Origin: Nemertoderma westbladi
Lineage: Eukaryota; Xenacoelomorpha; Nemertodermatida; Nemertodermatidae
Direction: 5' to 3'
Assembly: GCA_032718475.1 (NCBI GenBank)
Contig: JAUCBJ010008745.1
Span: 1-37,281, forward strand
Length of the DNA stretch: 37,281 nucleotides
Below the pieces are notes generated by a model. It ran no database searches and was not told where the DNA came from. It saw only the letters and a list, made by a program, of their open reading frames with translations. A program made the translations under genes and the position numbers. The first letter of the stretch is position 1; the number at the start of each line of letters is the position of its first letter. Positions 1-9,810 of this stretch are shown piece by piece.

Positions 1-340
1 ACCAGCTTTCCTTCCAATTAATCATATGAGCTAAACGGAGGACAGACATATCGCCAATCAAACACTACTCTGTCTCTAATTCTACTGGTTGAAATCATGG
101 CAGCTTATATTATATGAATGACCTTCCTTAACTCCTGTTAGGGATTGTGTTGGATGTGACAACTAGCCAATCACAATGCGGCTTTCCTATCTACTGTGCA
201 GAGCATATTCAATAATGTGGAGTAGTAACTGATTACTCAGAGACTGATGTTTTAATTGTATTGCAGAAATAACTACCATTTATATGGGTTCTATTTTATT
301 GCGTATCCACCAGTACAGTACATACGTGTTACTTATAGTG

Positions 341-347
341 TATAAAA
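341..347 (+). promoter_or_regulatory. Possible TATA box
   Basis: TATAAAA lies about 120 bp upstream of the ATG at 466, a plausible distance for a core promoter with a short 5' untranslated region. The surrounding DNA is AT-rich, so the match could be chance. Apart from this, 1-465 shows nothing I recognise. Confidence 0.3.
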
Positions 348-465
348 TACAGGTATCTATTTAACTGGAATTGGTTTTATTCAGGAATATGACCTTTATA
401 GTACTCGTGGTGTAGGTAGGTACACAATATTTTTGAATAACGGGACAAATTTTTAATTATTCTAA

Positions 466-1587
466 ATGGTTAGTGTTAATTACACAACCACGACTACAAC
501 GCCCTCTCAAGTTACGTCACCTAGCAACCCGATGCAAACAACACTCACAATTGGTCAGTTAGCTAGCATTGTAGTACCCGTTGTGTCGCTGGTTGTTATG
601 GTACTATTTATGGTAATTTTCCATTGGCTCCACGTTCACAAGAGAAAGAACTCAAACGACAGTCCTTCCAAAATTCTGTCTACCAATTGCGAAGACGGCG
701 AGATTGCACCGGAAGTTGCCCAACGTAATGTGGTTATAGATCCCGTGACGTCATTAGGCGTTGACGGGTCGCAAAATAACTTAGGGAGGCTGTGTCGTGT
801 CCGCTGGTCTGACAACCCCGTACCCACTCACTCCCAGCGCCCCCTAGAGGAAAGGGTGGAGCTGCGCGATGTCCGGGGAGTCCCAATGGCCCGTCTGTGG
901 TCGGAACGGATGGTTCCCGTGGTAACCAGCACGATGATCCCGCCCTCCAGCGGCCATTATCCACCGGGACGACGTAGACGCAGACTGGATCCGAGGGGGA
1001 CCCGTGGGCGGAACGTCCCCAGTGTACCGAACCGCGTCAACCTGCGAACTCCATTCAATTCCCCCGCCAATCCCACTCTATCCAACACCGATTCCTTCCC
1101 GACCAATCAGACGCGAGATGCCCTATTCCACTATAATCAACAATTCCAGCAGCTCGCCTACGTACGCCCTCTACCGTTACAGACGAGAACTTGCTTCCAC
1201 GAACAATGCAACAATATCACTAGCGATCCAAACGCGAAGGTTAATTCAACCAATCGGGTTCATTCTACTCGAGCTGTAGAGTCTACGGGTTACACCACCG
1301 ATTGTTCATCTATTCCCGAGTCTTATTGTAATAATAACGCCGTCAATGTGGGACAATATGGAGATGAGATTGTTTGGGACTATTACAATACCCCATCGAT
1401 CGAGGTGTGGACCGAGCAACCCGAGCAGACTGGCGATGAGCAGACAGGTCTGTACCGGAGCTGTGACGGTAACAGTTTCGCTACAGTTAGTCTGAGTTCG
1501 GTGGTGTCCCCAGCCAATCAGACGGCCCCATTCCGACCCACCCAATCCGCGCCTCCGCCGAACTCCCGAGAAACCTATTGGGTTTAA
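466..1587 (+). CDS. Possible single-exon gene for a small single-pass membrane protein
   Basis: This 373-residue open frame has an ATG in good context (A at -3, G at +4). No signal peptide is evident. A Thr-rich N-terminus of about 30 residues, with an N-Y-T glycosylation sequon at residues 5-7, leads into one strongly hydrophobic segment (about 31-55). A basic stop-transfer cluster HKRK (58-61) follows, so an outside N-terminus and a long cytoplasmic tail are likely. The tail looks disordered, being rich in Pro, Ser, Asn and Arg with five consecutive Arg at 169-173. It ends in ETYWV, which resembles a hydrophobic C-terminal PDZ ligand. GC content is clearly higher than in the flanks, which supports real coding. 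I do not recognise the family. It could be the last exon of a spliced gene, or nested in a KATNAL2 intron. Confidence 0.55.
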   Translation: MVSVNYTTTTTTPSQVTSPSNPMQTTLTIGQLASIVVPVVSLVVMVLFMVIFHWLHVHKRKNSNDSPSKILSTNCEDGEIAPEVAQRNVVIDPVTSLGVDGSQNNLGRLCRVRWSDNPVPTHSQRPLEERVELRDVRGVPMARLWSERMVPVVTSTMIPPSSGHYPPGRRRRRLDPRGTRGRNVPSVPNRVNLRTPFNSPANPTLSNTDSFPTNQTRDALFHYNQQFQQLAYVRPLPLQTRTCFHEQCNNITSDPNAKVNSTNRVHSTRAVESTGYTTDCSSIPESYCNNNAVNVGQYGDEIVWDYYNTPSIEVWTEQPEQTGDEQTGLYRSCDGNSFATVSLSSVVSPANQTAPFRPTQSAPPPNSRETYWV

Positions 1588-1907
1588 TATTATTGTGCTA
1601 TTTGATAATAATTAGTAGACAATATTAGATATTCCCGCAATATTTTCACTTAGTTCACAGTTTAATTAATTAAGTAAATAACATAAGATTAGTTTGCGAC
1701 CTTCTTTTAATGATGTTTTGCATTCACTCAATGAATTTAGAGTGTCTAAATTTATATTATGTTTTCCGATTATTTTTTTTGACTGTAAATAACTCACCTA
1801 TGAGTGCTACTACCAACACTTTATTAATGTAATTAATGTATCGTGTAACTCGAGTACGCGCTACTGCAGCATTGCTAATTATAATATTTACATTTTTCTT
1901 TCTGTTT

Positions 1908-1913
1908 AATAAA
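1908..1913 (+). terminator. Candidate polyadenylation signal
   Basis: AATAAA occurs about 320 bp after the stop codon of the membrane-protein frame, followed by a T-rich stretch. It is a reasonable 3' end for that gene, but such hexamers are common in AT-rich DNA. Confidence 0.35.
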
Positions 1914-2970
1914 TTATTCTATTTCAGTTGTTATTTATAACTTTAGTATTTTGATAAACTTTTGGCCATTTTTTGTAAAATTTAAAACGGTTTTCAGTTT
2001 CTGAATCTGCGGATGAAGGCGGTTCTAATTATGAATTACACAAAAAATAACGCCGACGGGGGTGGCTAAATATTTATAATAGTCGATATTTAAGGGCTTG
2101 TTGTATCGAAATAGCTGATAAATTAAAAAATCCGGCTCAGCCAGCAGTAAGAAAAGTTGTCGAACGATAATCATACCAATTTTCGTTGCATATGATTGAA
2201 ATTTGAAAAAATTTGTGGGGGGGGGGCGACTTGCATAAGGGGACCACCCCGCCATCAAAATTCCATGTATTTCACTATTAACACATTTATTTATCTCGAG
2301 ATTGGCTAAACGGATTTTCCAAATTTTTGGTGAGAATGTTTAAATCAATTGTTTTGTGGTATGGAACCAAAAAAAATTGAAAATTTTAAAAATTAGCAAA
2401 ATAATTTGAAATTTTATTAATATTTTTTATTAATATAATTTATTTAACTAATTATTTACCGCTAAATATGTTTTAACTCAAAAACACCCCTCAGAAATTG
2501 GGAAGTATTTGGTTCTGCATAGTCGCCGTACTAAAATTAGTGGGTTTGCCAAATTTTACTAAATTCCATCGAGTAGTTCCTGAGAAATGTGTACCTAATT
2601 ATCAAAAAAACTGAAAAATTCCATTTTGAGAAAAACGCCTTCATAGTTTTAACTAAATTTTCACAAATTTTACAAATTAGAGCCACTCTGTCTATCGGTG
2701 TCTGTAAAAAACTAAGTAATTATTTCACTGGCGTAACATTTTCGCATTGGGGTTTTCTGGGGTGGTGATTTCATTTTAGATGTCAGTGTTTAAATTTGAA
2801 GTAATTTGGACTGTCTGTCTGTGTTTCGGCTGTTTAAGTAAGCATTCATTGCCTAGTATTCGCGCTATATGGGTTTTACTGAGCGGTGATTTTATATCCG
2901 ATCAGTTTTTAGGTTTGTCAATATCTTGAATTAGTAGTTTTTTGTCAGACAACAGACAGACTGTTCAGAC
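1914..2970. other. AT-rich spacer, no gene seen
   Basis: There is no open frame with coding character. The text is AT-rich, with scattered phrases that look like old transposon debris (for example the GAAGGCGG motif near 2017 and its rough inverse near 2626). I could not define element ends. Confidence 0.4.
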
Positions 2971-2971
2971 A

Positions 2972-3203
2972 CGGGTCAGAGTAAAACGCGGATCCGGATC
3001 CGGATCCGGATTCTACATTTAACATTGTCCCTACGGAAGTCGATTTTTTTTACATTTTTATAACTCCCAAAAATAAAACTATAACCTGTTCTATTGACTT
3101 TAATTTATTGTTTTGGTTAAAATAACGTGCCACTGTAACCTGCTCCTTTCCCTTAATTGATAATTTTGGAATCCGGATCCGTCCGCGTTTTACACCTACC
3201 CGT
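2972..3203. mobile_element. Short inverted-repeat element (MITE-like) with GGATCC-rich ends
   Basis: The left end reads ACGGGT..GTAAAACGCGGATCCGG and the right end is its reverse complement with a few differences (about 3169-3203), giving inverted ends of about 35 bp around a non-coding core of about 155 bp. The core segment 3061-3168 recurs in diverged form at 5098-5208, so this is a repeat family. I could not identify a target-site duplication by eye. Non-autonomous DNA transposon is the best reading. Confidence 0.55.
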
Positions 3204-3466
3204 TAAACACACCTCTATTAAATTAGCTATAAAACAAGAACGGGTTGAGATCTCGAAAAACCGTTTTAAAGATTTTAAATCTCCATTAAATTTTGGTTTG
3301 GAATCGATCATAACTCAAAAACGGATTATTTTTTACCCCCGCAGCGTGCTGGTCCCATTAATGGAGATGGTACCGGTATATATAAAGCTCTATGTTTAAC
3401 ATATTTAGCTTCTTATGTTTAAAACAATGGCGAAAGTCAAACCAAACCCAATAACAACTGTGAAAG

Positions 3467-3716
3467 CTATGTTACGTTGCTACTAACAACTGAGTGTGAT
3501 GGCTATGTTACGTTGCTACTAACAACTGAGTGTGTGGCGGCTATGTTACGTTGCTACTATCAACTGAGTGTGATGGCTATGTTACGTTGCTACTAACAAC
3601 TGAGTGTGATGGCTATGTTACGTTGCTACTAACAACTGAGTGTGATGGCTATGTTCTATGTTACGTTGCTACTAACAACTGAGTGTGTGGCGGGGGCGGC
3701 TATGTTACTTTGCTAC
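3467..3716 (+). repeat. 36-bp tandem repeat, about 7 copies
   Basis: The unit begins CTATGTTACGTTGCTACTAA and ends CAACTGAGTGTGATGG. Some copies carry GTGTGGCGG in place of GTGATGG, and one copy has a small internal duplication (CTATGTT) near 3650. The final copy is truncated and diverged. A decayed CTATGTTAGGATA motif recurs in 3750-3830, suggesting older copies outside the array. Confidence 0.9.
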
Positions 3717-4105
3717 AATGTACAGTGTGCATACTTTATTTTCATAAAGCTATGTTAGGATAATACTTTACGTGTAGCATACGGTTAGGATGCTACACTC
3801 TTTACTTGTAGCATAATATGTTAGTATGGAAGAATTCTAAACTTAACATATTAAAAAAGTAACATATTTGGAAGTAGAAATTATATTATTAGACGCAATA
3901 TTAATAATTAATGTAATTGTAATTGGTAGTATTCATGTTTTTAGTTTGTAGTAAATGATAAATGAATATTTTAGAGGTCTTTTAACAACTAAGCTTACAT
4001 TAATATTTTTATTGGTGAAATTATTTTTCTTATAAATAAAATATTTCTAAACCATATTTATCTTTAGTAGGGCCTACTTGGGTTTAGGTTGTAATAACTA
4101 TTTAC
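3717..4105. other. AT-rich spacer
   Basis: No gene is seen. Weak echoes of the upstream 36-bp repeat (GCTATGTTAGGATAATAC, TAGCATACGG) occupy the first 120 bp. The rest is featureless AT-rich sequence. Confidence 0.4.
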
Positions 4106-4236
4106 ATACTTGTGTGTAAAGTAGCACTTTACAATGTGATGATCCGAGTGGCTTTGTTACACGAACGAAGGTTAGTGAGTGAGTGAAAATAAAGCCACGA
4201 GGATCAGAACACTGTAAAGTACTTTACAACAAGTAT
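4106..4236. repeat. Fold-back hairpin element, arms of about 48 bp
   Basis: The left arm 4106-4155 (starting ATACTTGTGTGTAAAG, ending GAGTGGCTTT) pairs with 4191-4236 (AAAGCCACGAGGATC to CAAGTAT) with few mismatches, around a 35-bp loop rich in GTGAGTGAGTG. Each arm also contains a small internal palindrome around GTAAAGTxxxACTTTAC. This is probably a fold-back or MITE remnant. Confidence 0.75.
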
Positions 4237-4362
4237 ATATGCAGTTTTATTCCAAAATTTTAACATTACGAAATGATTGTATATATATATATATAAGTGA
4301 TAGAAACTGAACAAATTATATTAGTTGCTGTATAAATAAATGTAAAAATTACATAACTATAT

Positions 4363-4495
4363 TTATTACCCTATTATTGAGTTATTTTCCCGGTTATTTA
4401 ACCCGCGGGCAGGAAACAACCCGAGGGCGAAGCCCGAGGGTGTTCCTGCCCAAGGGTTAAATAACCGGGAAAATAACTCAATAATAGGGTAATAA
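4363..4495. repeat. 133-bp palindrome with perfect 42-bp outer arms
   Basis: Positions 4363-4404 and 4454-4495 are exact reverse complements over 42 bp. The interior forms a second imperfect stem (GGGCAGGAA..GAGGGC against GCCCGAGG..TTCCTGCCC) around a GAA tip. It lies 127 bp downstream of another fold-back structure. It is likely a transposable hairpin element or the end of a larger one. Confidence 0.85.
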
Positions 4496-5097
4496 GTGTG
4501 TTATTCCCCATTACTTTCACTCACCAACGAGTAATTTATTGCTAAGGCTTCAAACATTTCTAAAAGGGTTTTGTTTGGGGGGAGTTGATTAAAATGGGGC
4601 GTGGTATTTTTGGGGGGAAATAACTATGCATATATATTTTTATCACTTCTATTTTGTTCCTATACAACGAATATGACTTAAGGTAGACATTATTTCAGTA
4701 ATCTTATTTTATGTCTACTAATTCAGTCATTTTTAATGCTTTCATATGTTGCCTTTCTACAGTAGAGCAATAAATTTATGAAATTATGTATTTATATAGT
4801 AGGTAACAGCGTAAATGTTATAGCTCTATTTCTCAGATTTATTTCCCAGCTACAGATAAGGGGACTTTCGACGGAATAAAAAGCGGGTGTAACAAGGGCG
4901 CATTTTTGTTTGCATCATTAAATGATAGCTAAATGAGTACTGGCTTTTCCATTGGGGAGTATAGTTCGAGAGGTACCGCACTGGAAATAAGTTGTCAAAC
5001 TTTGCACGTAATCCCTGGCCTAACGGCCGAATAAAAATTTTACTTTTTTTTTAGTTTTATGCCGCTCCAGGGTAAAATCGACGCAGATAACAGCTGA
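4496..5097. other. Spacer, no gene seen
   Basis: I found no coding-like frame here. A CACTCACCAACG motif near 4518 is roughly inverse to the GTTAGTGAGTG loop at 4171, hinting that the two hairpins belong to one composite element. Confidence 0.35.
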
Positions 5098-5208
5098 TCA
5101 CTCCTAAAAATACAACTGTAACCTTTTCTATTGTCTTTAATTTATTGTTTTGGTTAGAATTACAATATGTGCAATTGTAACCCGCTCAATTCCCTTAATT
5201 TTTAATTT
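5098..5208 (+). repeat. Second, diverged copy of the 3061-3168 repeat
   Basis: The stretch shares the order and spacing of CTCC-AAAAATA-AACT, CTATTG-CTTTAATTTATTG, TTTTGGTTA, TGTAACC-GCTC and CCCTTAATT with 3061-3168, at roughly 80 percent identity by eye and in the same orientation. Clear GGATCC ends are missing, although GGTAAAATCGACGC just upstream may be an eroded one. Confidence 0.65.
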
Positions 5209-5250
5209 AAAATTAAGACGAAATATGAATTCGCCGAGATGGGTCAAATT

Positions 5251-5271
5251 CCCCCCCCCCCCCCCCCCCCC
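5251..5271 (+). repeat. Poly-C run of 21
   Basis: Twenty-one consecutive C follow GGTCAAATT. The length is likely unstable in vivo and unreliable in the assembly. Confidence 0.9.
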
Positions 5272-7098
5272 ATCTCCCCAACGTTCGATATTTCCTGAAT
5301 AACCGTTGTTGGGTGGTCGTTAAAGTACACACCCGCCGCTACTGGCCTACCATCATGTCGCACGCCTGTATGTAGAACTTCCATTGAAGCACAAAATCGT
5401 GAATGTTTAAATTTGATACTGATTGATGGAAAGGAGCCGCGTTGTTTAATTTCTGTTCTCGAGTGCTCAGATAATGTTATTTAATTAGATAGTATACCTA
5501 GAAATTAAGTGCACATTAAGGTATCAAATACTATACAGTAACTATAACTGTGACTGCGGTGTAGTACTTTTGTTATTACAGTTTTGCAGATTGGGGGACT
5601 GACTCTTTTGACGCAGACAATATTAAAACTAAGGTAACAGTTACGTATCCGTGCTAGCTACGTAACTAGCTACTGGTATATGTTACAAATATACCAATTT
5701 TCAATATTCATTTACATGTATTCAGAAATTCATTTATTTAAATACAGTTTTATTTAATTTACTAGCTATTTTTAAATTAATAAAAACTAGCTATATGTTC
5801 TAGAACGTAATATATTTATTTTATTTATGTTCTAGAATAGTATATAATACGTTTCATTTGTTCTACAACTCTTTAACGTTGCCATAGTAACAATGACATA
5901 TGTTTTAAAAATGTAGTGCTATACGGAACTCTAGTCAAAACGGTATTCCTTCTAGAATAATATTTTTTCAAAAGAAACTAGAGTATAAAAAAATGAAATT
6001 ATATATAAAAATTAACAAATGCTACGATAAAAAATTTATAGGGGAAAGTAGGAGAACGGAACCAGTAGTGCCGAAAATAATAGCTATGTTTATCTAAAAT
6101 ATAGCTACCATAAAATTCAGTTGCTTGAATTATGAAAGGGACATTTGATCATTGAAGGAATTGCAACAAATGTGAATTTCTAGAACTCTCCTCATATTAT
6201 CAGTCTCAATCTTTAAAATCGGATCCAGATTTACTATACCTACTACATACCATCCACGTATGCAAGGCCTCTCTCTCTGTACATTACTGTCGCTGTCTTA
6301 CGGGATCATCTGCTGACAACAACTCTGCAATAAGTTCTAAACAAATTGGTTGTGAATTGTAACCATGGTAGCTAGTCGATGGAACCTATTAATATGCGAA
6401 TATTTTATATTTTATTTTTATATTCTAATTGATTGGATGTAACTAAGCTACCAAAAGCGGGATAGGATTAATAACTGGTTATTTTCCCTAGGGCGAATAC
6501 GGATATTTTTTACATAGCCCACCATTGTATTGTTATTTTAAACAGTTTGTAATGGGGAATAACAAATAATAATACACAAATGCAATACTAAATTTACAAG
6601 CTAATACAATACTAATGTCCTCTAAAGTTGTAATGTGCTAAATAACAACTCGCTGTTAATACTAACGGCGTTGAGTAATGTTACAATTTTGGAATAAAAT
6701 ATGTAAATAAAATTAATTCAATACCTCTGAACTGGTAATAATAATTCAATTATTGTTAATGCGAATCGCGATTTAAATAACTCATAGCTAGTGCTCTCTC
6801 TACATTACATTGGGATCATTGCTGTCTTTTAGTCCTATTTTTTACGAATTTTGAAAGTTTTTATTGTTTTTGAGAAACTAATTCTATGCCAATTTATTGT
6901 TCAGTTAACATGTAATATTATTTTGGCGTTAATGATAAACTTGTAAACTTGATATTTGAAGTTTCGTATAATAAGGTCAGAAAACAACATTGTTTTATAG
7001 ATTTTTTTAGTTGGAAGTTTAACAATCAATTGGCCTTTAATCATTTGGATTTTTTTCAAATCGTAATGAGATCGGAAAAATTTGAAATATAGATAGTT
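5272..7098. other. AT-rich spacer with small palindromes
   Basis: No gene is supported. Present are TATGTTCTAGAACG/TATGTTCTAGAATA repeats near 5793 and 5826 and short palindromes around GTTACGTA near 5640. A 51-bp stretch (5581-5631) flanked by AG and GT was considered as an exon and rejected. Confidence 0.4.
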
Positions 7099-7100
7099 TT

Positions 7101-7285
7101 GCATCCCTATTTACCGGTGGTGCGTCCGTATGCATCCCTATTTACCGGTGGTGCGTCCGTATGCATCCCTATTTACCGGTGGTGCGTCCGTTTGCATCCC
7201 TATTTACCGGTGGTGCGTCCGTATGCATCCCTATTTACCGGTGGTGCGTCCGTTTGCATCCCTATTTACCGGTGGTGCGTCCGTA
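7101..7285 (+). repeat. 31-bp tandem repeat, 6 copies
   Basis: The unit is TGCATCCCTATTTACCGGTG followed by GTGCGTCCGT and one variable base, which reads A, A, T, A, T, A across the six copies. Otherwise the copies are essentially identical, so expansion is recent. Short open frames across it are products of the repeat. Confidence 0.95.
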
Positions 7286-7770
7286 ATCCGTATCAATGTA
7301 TATTTTAGTTCGAACTTATTTGCGAGTGTTTATTAATATAATTTACAATATGTCCCAACAGTTTACTGTGATTATAAATTTGTTGCTCTCCCGGAAACAT
7401 TAAAACTAAATAATTTAGAAATACTCTATTTTGTAAATGTTTTGCAATTATTAAATTAGCCTTCACAAAAAGATTGTTGAACTCCCCATATCTCCGCCAT
7501 TATTTCTCAACGAAATAGGAGGATCTCCAGAATCTCTGGATTCCTATTGAAGCACCGTTTCCTTCCGTTCCAAAATTTCGGATCGACTATCGTAATTTTA
7601 CACTTTTTCAATGGCTTGTAAAACAAGTTTAAATGCGAAAGTTGGATAGACTCAGTGATACAATACAATAGAGATCTTTGAGTACTATTCATGCATTCAC
7701 GTTTAACTCAAGGCAAAAAAGACTTTATTAAGTGAGACTTTATGAAAACACATTTGTTGGTTGCTCTAGA
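7286..7770. other. Spacer, no gene seen
   Basis: AT-rich DNA between the 31-bp repeat and the long inverted-repeat element. No coding or RNA feature recognised. Confidence 0.4.
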
Positions 7771-8790
7771 GATGAGACAACGAATAGGTTTGGTACGCGA
7801 AAAAATTGTTGGGCTAGAAACAATTGAATAAGGGTTAACAAGGTACTATGAGTCTAGTGGCGGGGAAATAATGGATTTAAGTAAGCGCGGGAAACCAATT
7901 TTGAAAATCAGCTGCGATTGCCTGATACAGATTTGACATCACTCAAAGTGATATGACAATTTGTTATCTTGGTTTCTATGGACGCGATTTTCGATCCATT
8001 CAAATACACATTTAATTTCAATAATTCCACACGTGGCTTATATCAATTGAAAGCGGAGAGTCTTGCGCGTCTTTTTCCACTATAATTAATTAAATCCATA
8101 ATGAGGAATATTGATAAAATTCTGTTCACAATTATAAACTCGGCAGCTTGCCTGAAAGGGATGCATGCATAATACATCAGTTCCCTGCAGTATTGAGTAC
8201 GGTAAGACCTTCAGATTAGATTTACAAATTAATAATAACACTAAAGTTATAATACCGGTCAGCCGCTACTATAATAATTGGCTCAGCTCCGTGGAATATT
8301 AAAAAAGTGTACCGGTCACCGGTAGCGTAAAGGTACTACAATGCAATAGGCGGATAGGGCATGCATCGTTCAGACAATCTGCCGAGTTTACAATTGTGAG
8401 CAACATTTTATCAATGTTCCTCAACATGAATTAAATTAATAATAATGGAAAAAGATGCGCAAGACTCTCCACTTTCAATTGATATAAGCCACGTGTGAAA
8501 TGATTGAGATTTAATGTGTATTTGAATCGATCGAAAATCTCTATCCATAGAAACCAAGATAAAAAATTATCAGATCAAAATCACTGCGTAATGACGTCAA
8601 ATATATAGCAGCCAATCACAGCCGATTTTCAAAATTGGTTTCCCGCGCTTACTTAAACCCGCCATTTCGACCGTTTTCTCGTGTTTTTACAAAAAACACA
8701 CCCCGCCACTCGATTCAGGGCACTTTGTTACCCCTTATTCGATTGTCTCTAGCCAAACAATTTTTTCGCGCACTAACCCTATTGGGCTCA
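7771..8790. mobile_element. 1-kb fold-back element with about 0.4-kb inverted arms
   Basis: The left arm (7771-8168) and right arm (8359-8790) are inverted copies. Matching landmarks include CGCGAAAAAATTGTT, TTAAGTAAGCGCGGGAAACC, CACGTGTGG/CCACACGTG, GCGCAAGACTCTCC and AACTCGGCAG..ATGCATGC. The right arm has a 33-bp insertion relative to the left, and substitutions are scattered. The 190-bp centre holds an ACCGGTCACCGGT palindrome. It has no transposase frame, so it looks like a non-autonomous element with long terminal inverted repeats. Exact termini and target duplication are not clear. Confidence 0.8.
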
Positions 8791-9394
8791 TTGTTCTTGT
8801 TTCGTATGTACAGATATGTTTTATCTTCCTATAATAGATAGTTCGGTGCTCCCTATATGTAGTATCTGTATGTATATACTTATACATACTGGGCGTTGTG
8901 GTACTAATTAAATATATGCAAAAATTTACTTGTTCTAGAACTCGTTTCGCTATTACACTATTATCGTTTTTAGTCATCCTGATTGGATATAAATAACAGC
9001 CAATCAGTAGACGTCTTTCAGATACGGCGATAATCACGAATGTAGTTATAGTGGGTTCAAATAAATATTCGAGAATCGGGATATTTTATTGATTCTGAGT
9101 TGAACCGTCTACAGTTCTACGGGTCTGTACTTATAGTGAATATATAACATACGACGGATTAATGAATTTCTGCAGTGAAGCAATGTTATAGTGAATTAAT
9201 GCAATTTATTGCACTAAAATATAAAAGTATTGTAGTTACATATTGTGTAACAATTCGATAAACAACAATATATACACCCCGTTTAACCTACATAGTAAGT
9301 AATGTTTCCAGTTATACGAAGAACAAAAAGTAGACACATGTTGTTAACTTACCATTAATGTTTTAAATTTCGCGTTTTGTTTTTATTATTATAG
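8791..9394. other. Intronic spacer upstream of the first KATNAL2 exon seen
   Basis: AT-rich DNA ending in the T-rich tract and ATTATTATAG acceptor of the exon at 9395. I searched by eye for the LisH-encoding exon expected just upstream in KATNAL2 and did not find it here or further left. Confidence 0.5.
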
Positions 9395-9521
9395 ATGGCA
9401 AGTATGCGATAACATTGATCTTCCTACAATTATCCAAGAGTATGAATCATATTATTATGTGAAGTTTCAGCGAAATCCTAAAATCATTAAAAAGACACCT
9501 GATGTAGATAAAACGAAGCAA
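9395..9521 (+). CDS. KATNAL2: KATNAL2 exon following the LisH domain
   Basis: The frame begins with one base completing a codon, then [20 protein letters not shown] and [12 protein letters not shown], closely matching the vertebrate KATNAL2 segment [23 protein letters not shown] just after the LisH domain. The acceptor is TATTATTATAG; the donor is GTTAGT in phase 0 after a Lys-Gln end. This part of the protein is a conserved N-terminal helical region in a katanin-like AAA ATPase linked to microtubules and cilia. The next exon lies 19.7 kb away and also starts in phase 0. Identification is firm; the exact donor is inferred. Confidence 0.93.
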
Positions 9522-9810
9522 GTTAGTGACTTATTTATTAAGTTATTATCAGACCATTGAATCTGCAGACGTGTGTTATATTTACCAACGGGGCCCCTAA
9601 AGTGACATTTGGACGAAAATATTTTTTATTCGTTTCTCGATCGGCTCCCGTACTCCCCCTTTCATTTGCACAAGAAAGATATAACTTAATTACACGGAAG
9701 AAAAATTTTATGTTATTTTTCCACTACCCGGAGATATTTAATTTGCCGAACGAATGATATTAATTATACATAAAGGGGTGGTTATATGGGATTTTATTTT
9801 CAAATATCCC
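9522..9810 (+). other. Start of the 19.7-kb KATNAL2 intron, before the satellite
   Basis: About 290 bp of unique AT-rich intron sequence. The open frame in it has no recognisable product and is not supported as a gene. Confidence 0.6.

Noticed and set aside
5581-5631. Possible 51-bp exon flanked by TTATTACAG and GTAACA
   Set aside because: Its translation (ADWGTDSFDADNIKTK in one frame) does not resemble the expected LisH region or any family I know, and no partner exon was found.
7101-7285. CRISPR array
   Set aside because: Repeats follow one another without unique spacers, and the genome is clearly eukaryotic.
7099-7336. Two overlapping frames with HPYLPVVRP repeats
   Set aside because: Translation of the 31-bp tandem repeat; several frames are open for the same reason.
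8735-9037. 100-residue minus-strand frame
   Set aside because: It begins in unique DNA and ends in the arm of the fold-back element; it has no recognisable domain and looks like chance.
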